From assembly GCF_023115445.1 (NCBI RefSeq), contig NZ_JALDUI010000008.1, positions 16,287-80,286 on the forward strand: 64,000 bases of DNA. The letters run 5' to 3'. Every line of letters begins with the position of its first letter. Within the stretch, counting starts at the first letter, position 1. Of this stretch, positions 29,783 through 41,407 are shown one piece after another. A program made the position numbers and the translations under genes. The notes below the pieces were generated by a model. It ran no database searches and was not told where the DNA came from. It saw only the letters and a program-made list of their open reading frames with translations. The DNA comes from Streptococcus sp. oral taxon 431. Lineage in GTDB: Bacteria; Bacillota; Bacilli; Lactobacillales; Streptococcaceae.

Positions 29783-29794
29783 GGAAACTTTAAG
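29778..29794 (+). promoter_or_regulatory. CiaR binding site of csRNA copy 3
   Basis: CTTAAG-GAAAC-TTTAAG, 10 bases before TATACT (29805-29810). It overlaps the stop codon of the preceding gene. Confidence 0.88.
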
Positions 29795-29816
29795 ATAGGA
29801 GTTGTATACTTATCTC

Positions 29817-29910
29817 ATAAGTTAAAAAGACCTTAACTTATACTCCTAAAACTTTTTCATAATAATCTCCCTATAAAAAAATTAAGTCGCCCAATCAGGC
29901 GGCTTTTTTT
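29817..29910 (+). ncRNA. CiaR-dependent small RNA (csRNA), copy 3
   Basis: About 94 bases. The 5' hairpin ATAAGTTAA-AAAGACC-TTAACTTAT differs from copies 1 and 2, but TTTTTCATAATAATCTCCCT is kept. It ends with AGTCGCC-CAATCA-GGCGGCT and a T-run. It is closest to copy 4 at 60071, 30 kb away, which has the same terminator sequence. Confidence 0.88.
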
Positions 29911-30357
29911 GATGGAGCGATGATTCGATATATAGTAGATTGAACCTAGAATAGTACGCTACGGATTTTAAAACATTGCTAGAAATTGATCTGACTTTTC
30001 TTTCTGGTCAATTTGTTTATATTTTATTTCATCCTACTGATTTTTTACAATAATATTTGATTTTTTAAAGGTAAATAGATGATTTTTGGATAAAAAAAGA
30101 ATCTTAAATTCAGGTAAAATCTACAAAACAACAAGTCATTTGTGTTAATATATTTTTTATACAAATCTTTGGACAAAGCAGGCTCTAATGTGCTATAATA
30201 AGGTGTTATAGATTGAGCTTTATATCAAAATTTTTTAAGAGTATACCATTGCTTGTCAGGGTGAAAAAGAGAAAATATCCATGTAACATGGCTGTGTATC
30301 TTAAGAATGTTTTGGTGTTTAGTTTTTTATAAAAAATGAACTCAAGGAGAAAAAAAC
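29911..30357 (+). other. Long leader/intergenic region before the adhesin gene
   Basis: About 450 AT-rich bases. The part at 29928-29990 (ATATAGTAGATTGAA, CTAGAATAGTAC) resembles a repeat fragment common in mitis-group genomes, from memory. An extended -10 promoter (TGCTATAAT, TATAAT at 30194-30199) leaves a ~150-base leader with AAGGAG before the ATG. No ORF of note. Confidence 0.5.
30191..30199 (+). promoter_or_regulatory. Promoter of the serine-rich-repeat adhesin gene
   Basis: TGCTATAAT, an extended -10, with TGGACA 18 bases upstream at 30170-30175. Confidence 0.6.
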
Positions 30358-33300
30358 ATGTTTTTTAGACGTCAAGAAGGAGAGTATCGAGAAACCGATC
30401 GTGTAACTAGATACAAACTGATTAAGTCAGGGAAACATTGGTTGCGTGCCTCAACGTCTTTATTCGGGCTATTTAAGGTTCTTCGTGGTGGTATTGATAC
30501 TGCTCAGGTGACAACTGAAGTTGTGGAAGATCGTGTCTCAACTTCTTTAACCGGGATAGATGTCCTCAAGGGGATAGCTGCCGCGGGGGCTGTTGTTGGT
30601 GGTGGAGTTGCCACTCATACGCAAGTCCATGCCAATGAACAGCTGGCTGTAGAGAAAGTCGTGGATGGTACTGACAATCTAGTGAATTCTGATCAGGTTG
30701 TTTTGGGAACTGTCAATAAGGATGAGGAGCAGCAAACGTCTGTTTCAACATCTAACTCTATCAGTGAGAGCATCTCGCTATCAGATTCTACAAGTGCCTC
30801 GACCTCAGTCTCAACAAGTCTATCTGAGTCCGTAAGTGCTTCGACCTCAGCTAGCACGAGCACCAGTGTTTCATCTTCAACTTCAGCTAGCACCTCGTCT
30901 TCATTGAACGATTCTGCTTCAACATCAGATAGTGCTTCAACTGTTGCAAGCAGTTCTCACTCTGAGACTTCGCATGTAGAAGGTTCACAAAGGGTTTCTA
31001 GCGAAAACACTATCAGTAACGACAGAGTATCAAGAGCTACAGTAGACGCTAGCGATGCTCAGGTCAATCCTAATCTTTCTAGTGCTCTTTCAACAGCAGA
31101 AAACTTTACAAGTCAAAATGCGAGTCTGACAGCTACGACTACAGCGACTCTTGCTGCGACAACGACAGCAGAAACAAGCGCTAAAAAGCAAGCAGAAGAC
31201 CGTAAGAAACTGGCAGCCCTTTCAGCAGAAATGGGAGAATACCTGGCTAAAGCCGTGGACCTTCCAGATACAAGCTCAGCCATTCTTAAGGTGAAATCTG
31301 CTATTGCTGAGATTGAGTCTACTCTCAAGGATCCAAACGCTGACCTAGGAACAGTTGTCAAGACAGCTACTTCAGCTCGCAACTCTATCGCCAATGCGGT
31401 TTCACGTGCAACCTCTGGCCAACGTGATAGCCGTAATGGACAACCAATGGCAACGGGAGAAAATCTCCGAGGTATTTCTCCGATTGCGGTAAACAATCAC
31501 ACCACAGCTCAACTTGAACAAGGTAGTTATTCAAGTTCTAATCGTGAGGTTGTCTGGAAAATCAAAATGCATTCGCAGAGTCCGCTTAATTACGCAGGTC
31601 TGATCGCGCAGGTGGATAGAAACACAACCATCACTCGTGTTCTTTTCAATGGACAACCAATGGAAAAACGTGGTGGTTCTGGTAATGAGTATGTATTCAA
31701 TAAGCGCCATGATTTGAATAGAAACCTTGAAGCGACTATATTGGTGTATGCGACGGTAAACAATCGTTCTAACGCAGCTACTTTGAATGCTCAAGTGGCG
31801 ACAAGCAGTCAACCGTTTACAAGCGCCAGCAATTCTGGGAATTATAGTAGCTCAATGAGCTCAACCGTTACGACTGGTGAAGCAGGTAATAACCGTGCAA
31901 CATCTAAGCCGCCTACCATTAGTTTGCCTACAGATGTCACTTATTATAATGATGACTCTATTGCCACAATCAACATGCCGATGAGTGATGACAAGGGGTT
32001 GAGAACATTAGCTGCAGGACCTAATAATACAATCATCACTGGCTTAACTGCACCTAATTATCCAAGAAATGCAAGAGGTGTCGTCGGGGATTTCGGTGTT
32101 TATCAGAATGGTAGGTTTGCTGGTTATCCAAAGAGTTATACGGTAAATATACAAGGTACGCTTGGTCGACACAATGGAGCATGGGAGCCCTATGCTACTG
32201 GTGCGCATATTATTGAATATGTTGTAACAGATACTGACGGACAAACAGATACGGCACATATGACTCTCCATATCAAAGGCTTCAATGAACGTAACGAGCC
32301 TGTGAGTGGTGATACTGTTACGGTTAACAATCCGTCATCTTTGAGCGAGACTGAGAGAGCTCAAATTCTTGAAAACTTTAGGAACAATAGTAAAAATGCC
32401 ACTATCCTCAACAGTTCTGATTACAAGAAAAATTCTGAAGGTAATCACGAAATAACGGTGTCTAATACGGGTGAAATCACTATTACTTATCGTGATAACA
32501 CTGTGGATGTCGTTCGAGCTAGCGTAAGAGCTGAAACGGTACCTCCTGTGCCTGGTGTTACAGTGACGCGTGATGGCCAGACCATCCAAGCAACAGAGAG
32601 CCCAGACCCTAGCCGTGGGAAGGAACACATCGTCTATGCTGGTGATGACTTTACAGTTGATTTCACAGCGTATGATAATAGCGGGAAACTAAAAGAGTTT
32701 AAGATTATCTCCAAAGCGGACGCTAATCGACCTGCTTTAACAACCAACTTCTTCCAAGGTGATAATGATACAGGAGATGAGTATGGTAAAGGTGTGGTTG
32801 ACCATCTAAATAGTGGCGATATCAATGCTACTGAGAGCAGTCCAGCTCATATCGTTGTAAAGGCCCATCTTAGGGATGATTTGGAGTGGAAGTCAGGAAA
32901 TACTTGGCAACGAAATGCGGTTGCTACCGACCAAGTAAATAATCGAAATGTCACAACAGGAACTGGTAATGTTCGTATCACTCAAGGACAACTGAAAGAC
33001 CGTCTTAAAGTAATAAATCCTGACTTTACACCTGTAGCAAATAAAGATAGCTTAACAGATGATGAAAAGGCAGCTGTCAAGACTGCCATCTATGCTAAAA
33101 ATAATCAGGCAATACACCGTATCAAAGATATTCAAGTTGCAAACGATGGAACTGCAACGATTATTTATAAGGATTTAACAAGAAATACTATTTCTCGATC
33201 TGTTACAGTTAATGAACGTCCAAAACTGGAGATTCATTATGATAATGCTACAACTAAGGAAATCTATCTATACCGTGGGGAAGAAGTTAATGTAACCTTT

Positions 33301-36300
33301 AGAGCAACTGATGATTCTGGCAAGATTTCTTCATTGAAGTTTGAAATGCAAGGTACAGCTGACAGTACTAATGGTACAAACTATGCAGGATATACTGGAA
33401 TTACTCGTTCAAATCCGATCGCTAGCTTAACGAATCAAACCGATGCAAAGATTACCCTTACAGGCACTCTAGCAAAAAATGTACCGTTAGCATCATTTGA
33501 ACGCTATTTAATGGCAACAGATGACCAAAACACCTCTGATAGTAACCATGCAAAAAACGGTATAACCGACAATGGTTATGTCAAATTTGTAATCAAAAGC
33601 CAGACTGATAAATATACTGCTGTAGCGAAGGCATCGACTATTTATACCTATACTGGTGAAACGGCAACGGATTTAAACGATGCTACGAACTTTGTCCAGC
33701 TTGATGGTGGAGGACAGCTCCCTCAAGGAACGACTGTTTCATGGGTTAGTCGCATTGACAACACATCTGCTGGGACAAAAAGTGCAGTTGCACGGGTTAC
33801 TTATTCTGATGGCTCGACTGATGATGTAACAGTTAACTATACTGTTTATCCAAAAGTTGAAGTTAAAACTTATAATGGTGTAAAAGGTAAATTCTATGCC
33901 TTTAAGTCAGATCAAGGTAATGATAAAGTTACTGGCGGAGACTGGGCTAATAATATCGGTGGAACAATCCAACAATATACAAATTTGGGGGATTCAAGTC
34001 TGTCAGGGACAACATGGTCTTATAAGTATAAAATAAATAATCAAGGTAACGAAATTACAACCCCTGTTGGAACACAGCCGTTTGGCGCAATTTGGCATAC
34101 TACGGGTTCAGAAGCTGAGAGCCATAGTACAACCTATACGCTAATTGCCACATATCCAAAAGGACGTTTTGGGGATGTTTCAACAAGCAATCCAGCCTTG
34201 ACAAGTCAGACAAACTTTGATTATACAGTTGTTGATCCTGTAGCTAAACAGGAGTACGTTACAACTGTGGCAAATAAGACTCCATTAGCAGAGATTATTA
34301 AAAATCCAGGAGAGGCACTTAAAAATTCGAACGAAAGTGTATCCTTCCCAACAGGAACTACCTTTAGTTGGGATCAGGCTCCTGATGATGCTATGCTGGA
34401 AAACGCAGGAGTTTATACACGAAAAGTAAGAATCACTCTTCCACAAGGATCTTACAGCGGAACTGCTAATAGTAGAACGGTTGATGTGACTATTAAGGTT
34501 AATCCACAAGCACCGGTTATCTCAGTTGCTTCTACCAACGAAACAGGTGGTTTGCCAAATCGTTCAATTGTTGTGACCAATGTCACACCTGGAGCTCTTG
34601 TAACCTTGACTTTAGCAGGGCATACATTCGAGAAGAGAGCTAAAGATAATGAAACAAGCGTAACCTTTGAACCTGCAAAACTGCAAGACGCATACGACGG
34701 CAACAATGGTCTTCTTCCAACAGGCGATGTAACTGTTAAACAAAGCAAGGTCTTTACAAATCCTAGCACTGGTGCAAATGAAACCTTGGAATCAGCTACA
34801 ACGACGAAGACGATTACCAAGGAAACTGAACAGCCTAATGTTACTGTCAAGGTTGAAGTGTTTGATGAGGATACAAATTCTTGGGTAGAAGCACCTAGAT
34901 TCCCACATAATTCTGATAAGATTTACAAAATTTATGCAGGGGATAAATTCCGTGTCATTGTCCAAACTTCAGATAACAGTGGAAAAGTTAAAAATATCGA
35001 AGCTTGGAATAATGAAACAAGTGAGCAGGAGCGCTGGATTACAACAAAGATTGTTGATGATTATGCTACAGGAGGAGTAGCTATCCAAAAAACAAATGAT
35101 CCTGTCGAAGCATCTCTAGCTAAACCATATACTCATCAGTTGACTACTGATGGAATTTATAATCCTAATCAAATTTTTAATCCAAGAAAAGATTATACTA
35201 GTACTGCAACTCCGGATAATGATGAAACACCAAATACTTGGACACGATTTGCTAGAGTTAGAGACCTTTCTAATAACACAACTGCTGAGAAATATATCAT
35301 TCGACAAGCACCATTGAGTGAGAAGTATACTCCTGTTGTACCAACAGTTATCCAGGTATCAAATGTAACAAATCCTACGGAGCAAGATCGAGCGAAGATT
35401 CTTAAAGAAATTAAAGAAGCGAATAAGAATGCAAAACAAGTCAAATCTTATGCAGTGGATAATAACGGGAATGTTATAGTCACATATGACGATAACACGA
35501 CGGATATATTTAAACCAAAATTATCTGATTCAGATTCTAGAAGTGCAAGCACATCAGCAAGTACATCTGCTTCAACAAGTGCAAGTACGTCAGCGTCAAC
35601 AAGTGCAAGTACCTCAGCAAGTACATCTGCTTCAATAAGTGCAAGTACGTCGGCATCAACGAGCGCAAGCACCTCAGCAAGTACGTCCGCTTCAACAAGC
35701 GCAAGCACGTCAGCAAGTACGTCCGCTTCAACAAGCGCAAGCACGTCAGCAAGTACGTCCGCTTCAACAAGCGCAAGTACTTCAGCAAGCATATCGGCAT
35801 CAACGAGCGCAAGTACTTCAGCAAGCACATCGGCTTCAACAAGTGCAAGTACTTCAGCAAGCACGTCCGCTTCAACAAGCGCAAGTACTTCAGCAAGCAT
35901 ATCGGCATCAACGAGCGCAAGTGCTTCAGCAAGCACATCGGCTTCAACAAGTGCAAGTACGTCAGCAAGCACGTCCGCTTCAACAAGCGCAAGTACGTCG
36001 GCTAGCACGTCAGCGTCAATAAGTGCAAGTACGTCAGCAAGTACATCAGCATCAACAAGCGCGTCAACCTCAGCCTCTGAGTCAGCGTCAACAAGTGCAT
36101 CGACATCAGCATCTGAATCAGCGTCAACAAGTGCGTCAGAGTCAGCAAGCACATCGGCTTCTGAGTCAGCATCAACAAGTGCATCGACATCAGCGTCAGA
36201 GTCAGCATCAACAAGCGCGTCAACATCAGCCTCTGAGTCAGCAAGCACAAGCGCAAGTACGTCGGCTAGCACGTCAGCGTCAACAAGTGCATCGACATCA

Positions 36301-39300
36301 GCATCTGAGTCAGCATCAACAAGTGCATCGACATCAGCGTCAACAAGCGCGTCGACCTCAGCATCTGAATCAGCGTCAACAAGTGCAAGCACCTCAGCAT
36401 CTGAATCAGCAAGCACAAGCGCATCAACATCAGCGTCAGAATCAGCAAGCACAAGTGCAAGCACATCAGCGTCTGAATCAGCGTCAACAAGCGCATCTGA
36501 ATCAGCGTCAACAAGTGCAAGCACCTCAGCATCTGAGTCAGCTTCAACAAGCGCGTCGACATCAGCATCTGAATCAGCGTCAACAAGTGCAAGCACCTCA
36601 GCATCTGAATCAGCAAGCACAAGTGCATCAACATCAGCATCTGAGTCAGCGTCAACAAGTGCAAGCACATCAGCATCTGAGTCAGCAAGCACAAGCGCGT
36701 CAACATCAGCATCTGAATCAGCGTCAACAAGTGCAAGCACATCAGCATCTGAATCAGCGTCAACAAGTGCATCGACCTCAGCATCTGAATCAGCAAGCAC
36801 AAGCGCATCAACATCAGCGTCTGAATCAGCAAGCACAAGCGCGTCAACATCAGCATCTGAATCAGCAAGCACAAGTGCAAGCACATCAGCATCTGAGTCA
36901 GCGTCAACAAGCGCGTCAACATCAGCATCTGAGTCAGCATCAACAAGTGCAAGCACATCAGCATCTGAATCAGCAAGCACAAGCGCATCAACATCAGCGT
37001 CTGAATCAGCAAGCACAAGTGCATCGACCTCAGCATCTGAGTCAGCATCAACAAGTGCATCGACCTCAGCATCTGAGTCAGCATCAACAAGTGCATCGAC
37101 ATCAGCATCTGAGTCAGCAAGTACAAGTGCATCGACATCAGCATCTGAATCAGCATCAACAAGTGCAAGCACCTCAGCATCTGAGTCAGCAAGCACAAGC
37201 GCGTCAACAAGTGCAAGCACATCAGCATCTGAATCAGCAAGCACAAGTGCAAGTACATCAGCATCTGAATCAGCATCAACAAGTGCATCGACCTCAGCAT
37301 CTGAGTCAGCGTCAACAAGTGCATCGACATCAGCATCTGAATCAGCAAGCACAAGTGCAAGTACATCAGCATCAGAGTCAGCGTCAACAAGCGCGTCAAC
37401 ATCAGCGTCAGAGTCAGCAAGCACAAGCGCGTCAACATCAGCATCTGAATCAGCAAGCACAAGCGCATCAACATCAGCATCAGAATCAGCAAGCACAAGT
37501 GCAAGCACATCAGCATCTGAATCAGCGTCAACAAGTGCGTCGACCTCAGCATCTGAGTCAGCGTCAACAAGTGCATCGACCTCAGCATCTGAGTCAGCAT
37601 CAACAAGTGCATCGACCTCAGCATCTGAATCAGCGTCAACAAGTGCAAGCACATCAGCATCTGAATCAGCAAGCACAAGCGCATCAACGTCTGCTTCAGA
37701 GTCAGCAAGCACAAGTGCATCAACATCAGCGTCTGAATCAGCGTCAACAAGTGCAAGCACATCAGCATCTGAGTCAGCATCAACAAGTGCATCGACATCA
37801 GCATCTGAATCAGCATCAACAAGTGCATCGACATCAGCATCTGAATCAGCATCAACAAGTGCATCAACATCAGCATCTGAATCAGCAAGCACAAGCGCGT
37901 CAACATCAGCATCTGAATCAGCATCAACAAGTGCATCGACATCAGCGTCTGAATCAGCGTCAACAAGTGCATCGACATCAGCGTCTGAATCAGCATCAAC
38001 AAGTGCATCGACATCAGCGTCTGAATCGGCATCAACAAGTGCATCGACATCAGCATCAACAAGTGCATCGACATCAGCATCTGAGTCAGCATCAACAAGT
38101 GCATCGACATCAGCATCTGAGTCAGCATCAACAAGCGCATCAACATCAGCGTCAGAGTCAGCATCAACAAGTGCAAGCACATCAGCATCTGAGTCAGCAT
38201 CAACAAGTGCATCGACATCAGCATCTGAGTCAGCAAGCACAAGTGTGTCAACATCAGCGTCTGAATCAGCAAGCACAAGTGCGTCAACATCAGCGTCAGC
38301 GTCAACAAGCGCGTCAACATCAGCGTCTGAATCAGCAAGCACAAGTGCATCGACCTCAGCAAGCACAAGTGCATCGACCTCAGCGTCTGAATCAGCATCA
38401 ACAAGTGCATCGACATCAGCATCTGAATCAGCATCAACAAGTGCAAGTACATCAGCATCTGAATCAGCGTCAACAAGTGCATCGACCTCAGCGTCTGAAT
38501 CAGCATCAACAAGTGCATCGACCTCAGCGTCTGAGTCAGCAAGCACAAGCACGTCAACCTCAGCGTCTGAATCAGCATCAACAAGTGCATCGACATCAGC
38601 GTCTGAATCGGCATCAACAAGTGCAAGTACATCAGCATCTGAATCAGCATCAACAAGTGCATCGACATCAGCGTCTGAATCAGCATCAACAAGTGCATCG
38701 ACATCAGCATCTGAGTCAGCGTCAACAAGTGCATCGACATCAGCCTCTGAGTCAGCAAGCACAAGCGCATCAACAAGTGCAAGCACATCAGCATCTGAAT
38801 CAGCAAGTACAAGTGCAAGCACATCAGCATCTGAATCAGCATCAATAAGTGCATCGACCTCAGCGTCTGAATCAGCAAGCACAAGTGCATCGACATCAGC
38901 ATCTGAATCAGCAAGCACAAGCGCGTCAACATCAGCGTCTGAATCAGCGTCAACAAGTGCATCGGCATCAGCGTCTGAATCAGCAAGCACAAGTGCAAGC
39001 ACATCAGCATCTGAGTCAGCGTCAACAAGTGCATCGACCTCAGCGTCAGAGTCAGCATCAACAAGTGCATCTGAATCAGCATCAACAAGTGCATCGACCT
39101 CAGCATCTGAATCAGCGTCAACAAGTGCATCGACCTCAGCATCTGAGTCAGCAAGCACAAGCGCGTCAACATCAGCGTCTGAATCAGCGTCAACAAGTGC
39201 ATCCATGATTCATTCGACTTCAACTAGTCAATCTGCTCAAACTAATACAACTAAGACTCGTAAGCAACTTCCAAATACTGGAACAACGGCTTCAGCTACA

Positions 39301-39381
39301 AATGCTCTCCTTGGAGTTGTAGCAGGTCTAACAGGATTAGGTTTAGTAGCTAAACGTCGTAAACGTGATGATGAAGAATAA
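30358..39381 (+). CDS. Serine-rich-repeat glycoprotein adhesin, PsrP/Fap1 family
   Basis: A 3007-residue LPxTG surface adhesin exported by SecA2/SecY2 and O-glycosylated by the enzymes downstream. The long accessory-Sec signal has [13 protein letters not shown], a hydrophobic core near residues 70-90 and cleavage near HANEQ. A first Ser-rich region (about 133-205) precedes a non-repeat binding region (about 230-1720). That region has a helical part near 280-350 and three related modules with a NPxxL..E...I pattern near 655, 883 and 1670. The second Ser-rich region (about 1722-2949) starts with SAST repeats and then has a 12-residue period with one Glu ([12 protein letters not shown]). LPNTG is at 2971-2975, with a membrane helix and RRKRDDEE. 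The receptor cannot be read from sequence. The repeat length may have been affected by assembly. Confidence 0.95.
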   Translation: MFFRRQEGEYRETDRVTRYKLIKSGKHWLRASTSLFGLFKVLRGGIDTAQVTTEVVEDRVSTSLTGIDVLKGIAAAGAVVGGGVATHTQVHANEQLAVEKVVDGTDNLVNSDQVVLGTVNKDEEQQTSVSTSNSISESISLSDSTSASTSVSTSLSESVSASTSASTSTSVSSSTSASTSSSLNDSASTSDSASTVASSSHSETSHVEGSQRVSSENTISNDRVSRATVDASDAQVNPNLSSALSTAENFTSQNASLTATTTATLAATTTAETSAKKQAEDRKKLAALSAEMGEYLAKAVDLPDTSSAILKVKSAIAEIESTLKDPNADLGTVVKTATSARNSIANAVSRATSGQRDSRNGQPMATGENLRGISPIAVNNHTTAQLEQGSYSSSNREVVWKIKMHSQSPLNYAGLIAQVDRNTTITRVLFNGQPMEKRGGSGNEYVFNKRHDLNRNLEATILVYATVNNRSNAATLNAQVATSSQPFTSASNSGNYSSSMSSTVTTGEAGNNRATSKPPTISLPTDVTYYNDDSIATINMPMSDDKGLRTLAAGPNNTIITGLTAPNYPRNARGVVGDFGVYQNGRFAGYPKSYTVNIQGTLGRHNGAWEPYATGAHIIEYVVTDTDGQTDTAHMTLHIKGFNERNEPVSGDTVTVNNPSSLSETERAQILENFRNNSKNATILNSSDYKKNSEGNHEITVSNTGEITITYRDNTVDVVRASVRAETVPPVPGVTVTRDGQTIQATESPDPSRGKEHIVYAGDDFTVDFTAYDNSGKLKEFKIISKADANRPALTTNFFQGDNDTGDEYGKGVVDHLNSGDINATESSPAHIVVKAHLRDDLEWKSGNTWQRNAVATDQVNNRNVTTGTGNVRITQGQLKDRLKVINPDFTPVANKDSLTDDEKAAVKTAIYAKNNQAIHRIKDIQVANDGTATIIYKDLTRNTISRSVTVNERPKLEIHYDNATTKEIYLYRGEEVNVTFRATDDSGKISSLKFEMQGTADSTNGTNYAGYTGITRSNPIASLTNQTDAKITLTGTLAKNVPLASFERYLMATDDQNTSDSNHAKNGITDNGYVKFVIKSQTDKYTAVAKASTIYTYTGETATDLNDATNFVQLDGGGQLPQGTTVSWVSRIDNTSAGTKSAVARVTYSDGSTDDVTVNYTVYPKVEVKTYNGVKGKFYAFKSDQGNDKVTGGDWANNIGGTIQQYTNLGDSSLSGTTWSYKYKINNQGNEITTPVGTQPFGAIWHTTGSEAESHSTTYTLIATYPKGRFGDVSTSNPALTSQTNFDYTVVDPVAKQEYVTTVANKTPLAEIIKNPGEALKNSNESVSFPTGTTFSWDQAPDDAMLENAGVYTRKVRITLPQGSYSGTANSRTVDVTIKVNPQAPVISVASTNETGGLPNRSIVVTNVTPGALVTLTLAGHTFEKRAKDNETSVTFEPAKLQDAYDGNNGLLPTGDVTVKQSKVFTNPSTGANETLESATTTKTITKETEQPNVTVKVEVFDEDTNSWVEAPRFPHNSDKIYKIYAGDKFRVIVQTSDNSGKVKNIEAWNNETSEQERWITTKIVDDYATGGVAIQKTNDPVEASLAKPYTHQLTTDGIYNPNQIFNPRKDYTSTATPDNDETPNTWTRFARVRDLSNNTTAEKYIIRQAPLSEKYTPVVPTVIQVSNVTNPTEQDRAKILKEIKEANKNAKQVKSYAVDNNGNVIVTYDDNTTDIFKPKLSDSDSRSASTSASTSASTSASTSASTSASTSASTSASISASTSASTSASTSASTSASTSASTSASTSASTSASTSASTSASTSASTSASISASTSASTSASTSASTSASTSASTSASTSASTSASISASTSASASASTSASTSASTSASTSASTSASTSASTSASISASTSASTSASTSASTSASESASTSASTSASESASTSASESASTSASESASTSASTSASESASTSASTSASESASTSASTSASTSASTSASTSASESASTSASTSASTSASTSASESASTSASTSASESASTSASTSASESASTSASTSASESASTSASESASTSASTSASESASTSASTSASESASTSASTSASESASTSASTSASESASTSASTSASESASTSASTSASESASTSASTSASESASTSASTSASESASTSASTSASESASTSASTSASESASTSASTSASESASTSASTSASESASTSASTSASESASTSASTSASESASTSASTSASESASTSASTSASESASTSASTSASESASTSASTSASESASTSASTSASESASTSASTSASTSASESASTSASTSASESASTSASTSASESASTSASTSASESASTSASTSASESASTSASTSASESASTSASTSASESASTSASTSASESASTSASTSASESASTSASTSASESASTSASTSASESASTSASTSASESASTSASTSASESASTSASTSASESASTSASTSASESASTSASTSASESASTSASTSASESASTSASTSASESASTSASTSASESASTSASTSASESASTSASTSASESASTSASTSASESASTSASTSASESASTSASTSASTSASTSASESASTSASTSASESASTSASTSASESASTSASTSASESASTSASTSASESASTSVSTSASESASTSASTSASASTSASTSASESASTSASTSASTSASTSASESASTSASTSASESASTSASTSASESASTSASTSASESASTSASTSASESASTSTSTSASESASTSASTSASESASTSASTSASESASTSASTSASESASTSASTSASESASTSASTSASESASTSASTSASTSASESASTSASTSASESASISASTSASESASTSASTSASESASTSASTSASESASTSASASASESASTSASTSASESASTSASTSASESASTSASESASTSASTSASESASTSASTSASESASTSASTSASESASTSASMIHSTSTSQSAQTNTTKTRKQLPNTGTTASATNALLGVVAGLTGLGLVAKRRKRDDEE
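35541..39202 (+). repeat. Coding repeat array of the adhesin (second serine-rich region)
   Basis: About 3.66 kb built from 12-base units for SAST and SASE. The first ~520 bases lack Glu codons; from about 36070 a Glu codon (GAA/GAG) comes mostly every 36 bases. Interruptions ([15 protein letters not shown]) show ongoing drift between units. Confidence 0.95.
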
Positions 39382-39417
39382 ATCTTCTAACGATTCTATT
39401 AGTTGATTAATTCGATC

Positions 39418-39452
39418 AAAAAACCTGAAAGATATAACTTTCAGGTTTTTTA
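39418..39452 (+). terminator. Terminator of the adhesin gene
   Basis: AAAAACCTGAAAG-ATATAA-CTTTCAGGTTTTTT, a strong hairpin with T-run 37 bases after the stop codon. Confidence 0.9.
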
Positions 39453-39548
39453 GTTTTAAAATAGGCTCTTGCCAGTTTGTCAAGCGACGTCTAGCGCCCA
39501 AGAGCCCTACGACTTTACAAGACACCTCTACTTTAACATAAAGAAAAA

Positions 39549-39588
39549 GTAGTGAGTACTCTCTCCCGTCGGAGATTTTCTCACTACT
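39549..39588. repeat. Imperfect inverted repeat next to the IS relic
   Basis: AGTAGTGAG ... CTCACTACT with an inner TCTC/GAGA pair; no T-run. It lies 8 bases outside the IS1167-like end and may be part of an older insertion. Confidence 0.5.
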
Positions 39589-39595
39589 AATCTTA

Positions 39596-40189
39596 GTATG
39601 TTTGTTAACTGTAGTGGGTTGAATAAAAAGCTAACATCTGGAGAGGACAATCGTTGTCCTCTCCATTTTTATATTCAGAGCGATGAAAATTCGTTTCTTA
39701 AAGTTGTCAAAGTTTCTAAAACCAAAGGCATTTCGTTTGATAAGTTTGATGAGATTATTGGTCGCTTCCAATTTTGCGTTGGAATAGGGTAATTGAAGGG
39801 CGTTGACTATTTTCTCTTTGTCCTTGAGAAATGTCTTAAAGACAGTCTGAAAGACAGTCTGAAAAATAGGATGATCCTGCTTTAGATTGTCCTCAATAAG
39901 TCCGAAAAAATTGTCTGGTTCCTTATTCTGAAAGTGAAAAAGTAAGAGCTGATAGACATTGTAGTGGTGTTTCAAGTCTTCTGAATAGCTCAAAAGCTTG
40001 TCTAGAATCTTGATGTTTGGGTCTTTAATATCAAGGAGTTTTGTGATAAAATGTAATTGTTCCATATGGATCTTTCTAATGAGTTGTTTTGTTGCTTTTC
40101 ATTATAGATCTTATGGGACTTTTTTTCTACACAAAAATAGGCTCCATAAGATCCATAGGGGATTTACCCACTACAGAAATTATAGAGCC
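39596..40189 (-). mobile_element. IS1167-like (ISL3 family) element, internally deleted
   Basis: About 594 bases. The right end read inward is GGCTCTATAATTTCTGTAGT then GGGT; the left end is GTATGTTTGTTAACTGTAGT then GGGT, so the inner half of the terminal repeat is well kept and the outer bases differ. The intact element is about 1.4 kb. No target duplication was found. Confidence 0.8.
39631..40065 (-). pseudogene. IS1167-like transposase, in-frame internal deletion
   Basis: A 144-residue frame that joins the first ~21 residues of the transposase (MEQLHFITKLLDIKDPNIKI) directly to its last third (LDKLLSYSEDLKHHYNVYQ onward, ending NAKLEATNNLIKLIKRNAFG and the FRNF region). The zinc-finger, HTH and first two catalytic Asp regions are missing, so it cannot transpose by itself. 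The join falls at an ILD sequence present at both places in the full protein, which suggests deletion by short homology. A 12-base tandem duplication gives IFQTVFQTVFKTF instead of LFQTVFKTF. It could still act as a non-autonomous element if ends are recognised. Confidence 0.85.
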
Positions 40190-40406
40190 ACTAATTGAAC
40201 TTTTGTCTATTCGTAAAGCAATTGAAATTCAATATTCTTTGCCAGAGTTAGAAAAAATAAGGTTCTTAGGGTTATCTCACTTTATGAAAGTGCATAAAAA
40301 TGGTATAATATATAGTAGAGTTTTTCATTTTAAAATCTTTGTATTGTTTAGAACATTTATTGCTTTTTATGATATAAGAAAAATCTCAGGAGAATTAGAT
40401 TATTAA
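40190..40406 (+). pseudogene. Unrecognised gene remnant truncated by the IS relic
   Basis: From the IS end a frame of about 70 codons runs LIELLSIRKAIEIQYSLPEL ... FVLFRTFIAFYDIRKI to a TAA. It has no start of its own outside the IS. The hydrophobic-basic end resembles C-termini of some glycosyltransferases of such loci, but this is weak. It is most likely the 3' end of a gene cut by the insertion. Confidence 0.4.
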
Positions 40407-40768
40407 ATATTAGTTGAAATAAAACCATAGAAATAATGATTTTGGTTTAAAGATGATATAAAGTGATAATCGAGATATAAAGGATTTATGATAGAAATCT
40501 GTTTCAATTACTTAGAGATTATCGTCATAAGGAAGTTCTATAACTACTTCTTTAAGTTGATATGTGTTGTTTCCACGATATGAAAAACGATGGCAGTTAG
40601 TTTCAGTTTATATTGCGGTTGAAAATTAAATGTATGTAATAACTATCTATGTATAAAGTAACTTCTATAATATCCAATATAAATTGGGTGGCAGAAGTTG
40701 TCTTTTTCATTGTCTTTATCATAAAAAAAGTATGAGAGATATGAAAAAAAAATTAGGAGTGGGATTGT
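40407..40768 (+). other. Gene-free leader of the glycosylation cluster
   Basis: About 360 AT-rich bases without a convincing ORF. It ends with a hairpin (40660-40707, AACTTCT ... AGAAGTT followed by GTCTTTTT) and a good ribosome binding site (TTAGGAGTGGG) for the GT2 gene. The hairpin could terminate or attenuate transcription entering the cluster. Confidence 0.5.
40660..40707 (+). terminator. Terminator/attenuator-like hairpin before the GT2 gene
   Basis: AACTTCT and AGAAGTT separated by a ~27-base loop, followed by GTCTTTTT, about 60 bases before the GT2 start codon. Confidence 0.45.
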
Positions 40769-41407
40769 ATGGGAAAGGAATTAATTAGTGTCATTGTTCC
40801 AGTTTATAATGCTGAAAAATACTTACAGAAATGTTTAGATAGTATTTTGGAACAAACATATCAAAACTTGGAAATTATTATTATAAATGATGGTTCTACA
40901 GATAACTCGGGACAAATCTGTCAGGAATATGAAAAACAGGATGATCGTATCATCTATATAGAAAAAGAAAACAGTGGTGTATCTGATACGCGAAATGCTG
41001 GTCTGGATCGAATGACAGGAACGTATGTTACCTTTGTTGATTCGGATGATTGGGTGGAACCAAACTATGTTAATTTTTTATATGAGAAAGTGATAGAATA
41101 TCAAGCAGATATTGTAGTTGGAAATTATACTAGTTTTAATGAGTCTAATTCAGTTTTTTATTTCCACATCTCTACTGACTATTATGAAAAAGTATATGAT
41201 AATAAGTCTATAATACCTTGTTTATACGACTCTAAAGAATTGTTAAAGTCTGCTTTGATTGTACCCTGGGGGAAAATTTATAAAAAAGAAATAATAGCGA
41301 ATTTGCGTTTTCCAATTAATAGAATTGGAGAAGATGCATTATTTAATTTGAAGGCCTTATTAGATTCTGAAAAAGTTGTTTATGTTAATAAATCAGCCTA
41401 TATATAG
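40769..41407 (+). CDS. GT2 glycosyltransferase domain, frameshifted 5' part
   Basis: 212 codons of a family 2 glycosyltransferase: ISVIVPVYNAEKYLQKCLDS, the nucleotide-sugar motif IINDGSTDNSG, and the metal-site DSDDWVEPNYV (DxD-type). It should add a sugar to the adhesin glycan. The frame ends at a TAG inside a (TA)4 run at 41399-41406. The same protein continues in the next frame as YRVREGSLSNTWTDEWIRDA, the usual continuation of such GT2 domains. Two more bases (a fifth TA) would rejoin both parts into one ~698-residue GT2-GT8 enzyme. As written the truncated domain ends in the region after the catalytic core and is probably unstable or inactive. Confidence 0.85.
   Translation: MGKELISVIVPVYNAEKYLQKCLDSILEQTYQNLEIIIINDGSTDNSGQICQEYEKQDDRIIYIEKENSGVSDTRNAGLDRMTGTYVTFVDSDDWVEPNYVNFLYEKVIEYQADIVVGNYTSFNESNSVFYFHISTDYYEKVYDNKSIIPCLYDSKELLKSALIVPWGKIYKKEIIANLRFPINRIGEDALFNLKALLDSEKVVYVNKSAYI

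Noticed and set aside
35448..39206. A 1252-codon open frame on the minus strand opposite the serine repeat ([15 protein letters not shown])
   Set aside because: It is the reverse reading of the 12-base SAST/SASE codon repeat, which by chance has no stops; no ribosome binding site, no start region of its own, no known protein type.
36023..39223. Long Gln/His/Arg-rich (plus) and Leu/Met-rich (minus) frames in the repeat array
   Set aside because: Also shadows of the short repeat in other frames.
39343..39525. 60-codon minus-strand ORF with GLLGARRRLTNWQEP
   Set aside because: Overlaps the adhesin end and its terminator with no ribosome binding site; possibly an old IS-associated fragment but not supportable as a gene.
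40089..40406. A 105-codon plus-strand ORF as a complete gene
   Set aside because: Its first ~35 codons are IS1167 end sequence; only the part from 40190 looks like a former gene end, so it is listed as a remnant.
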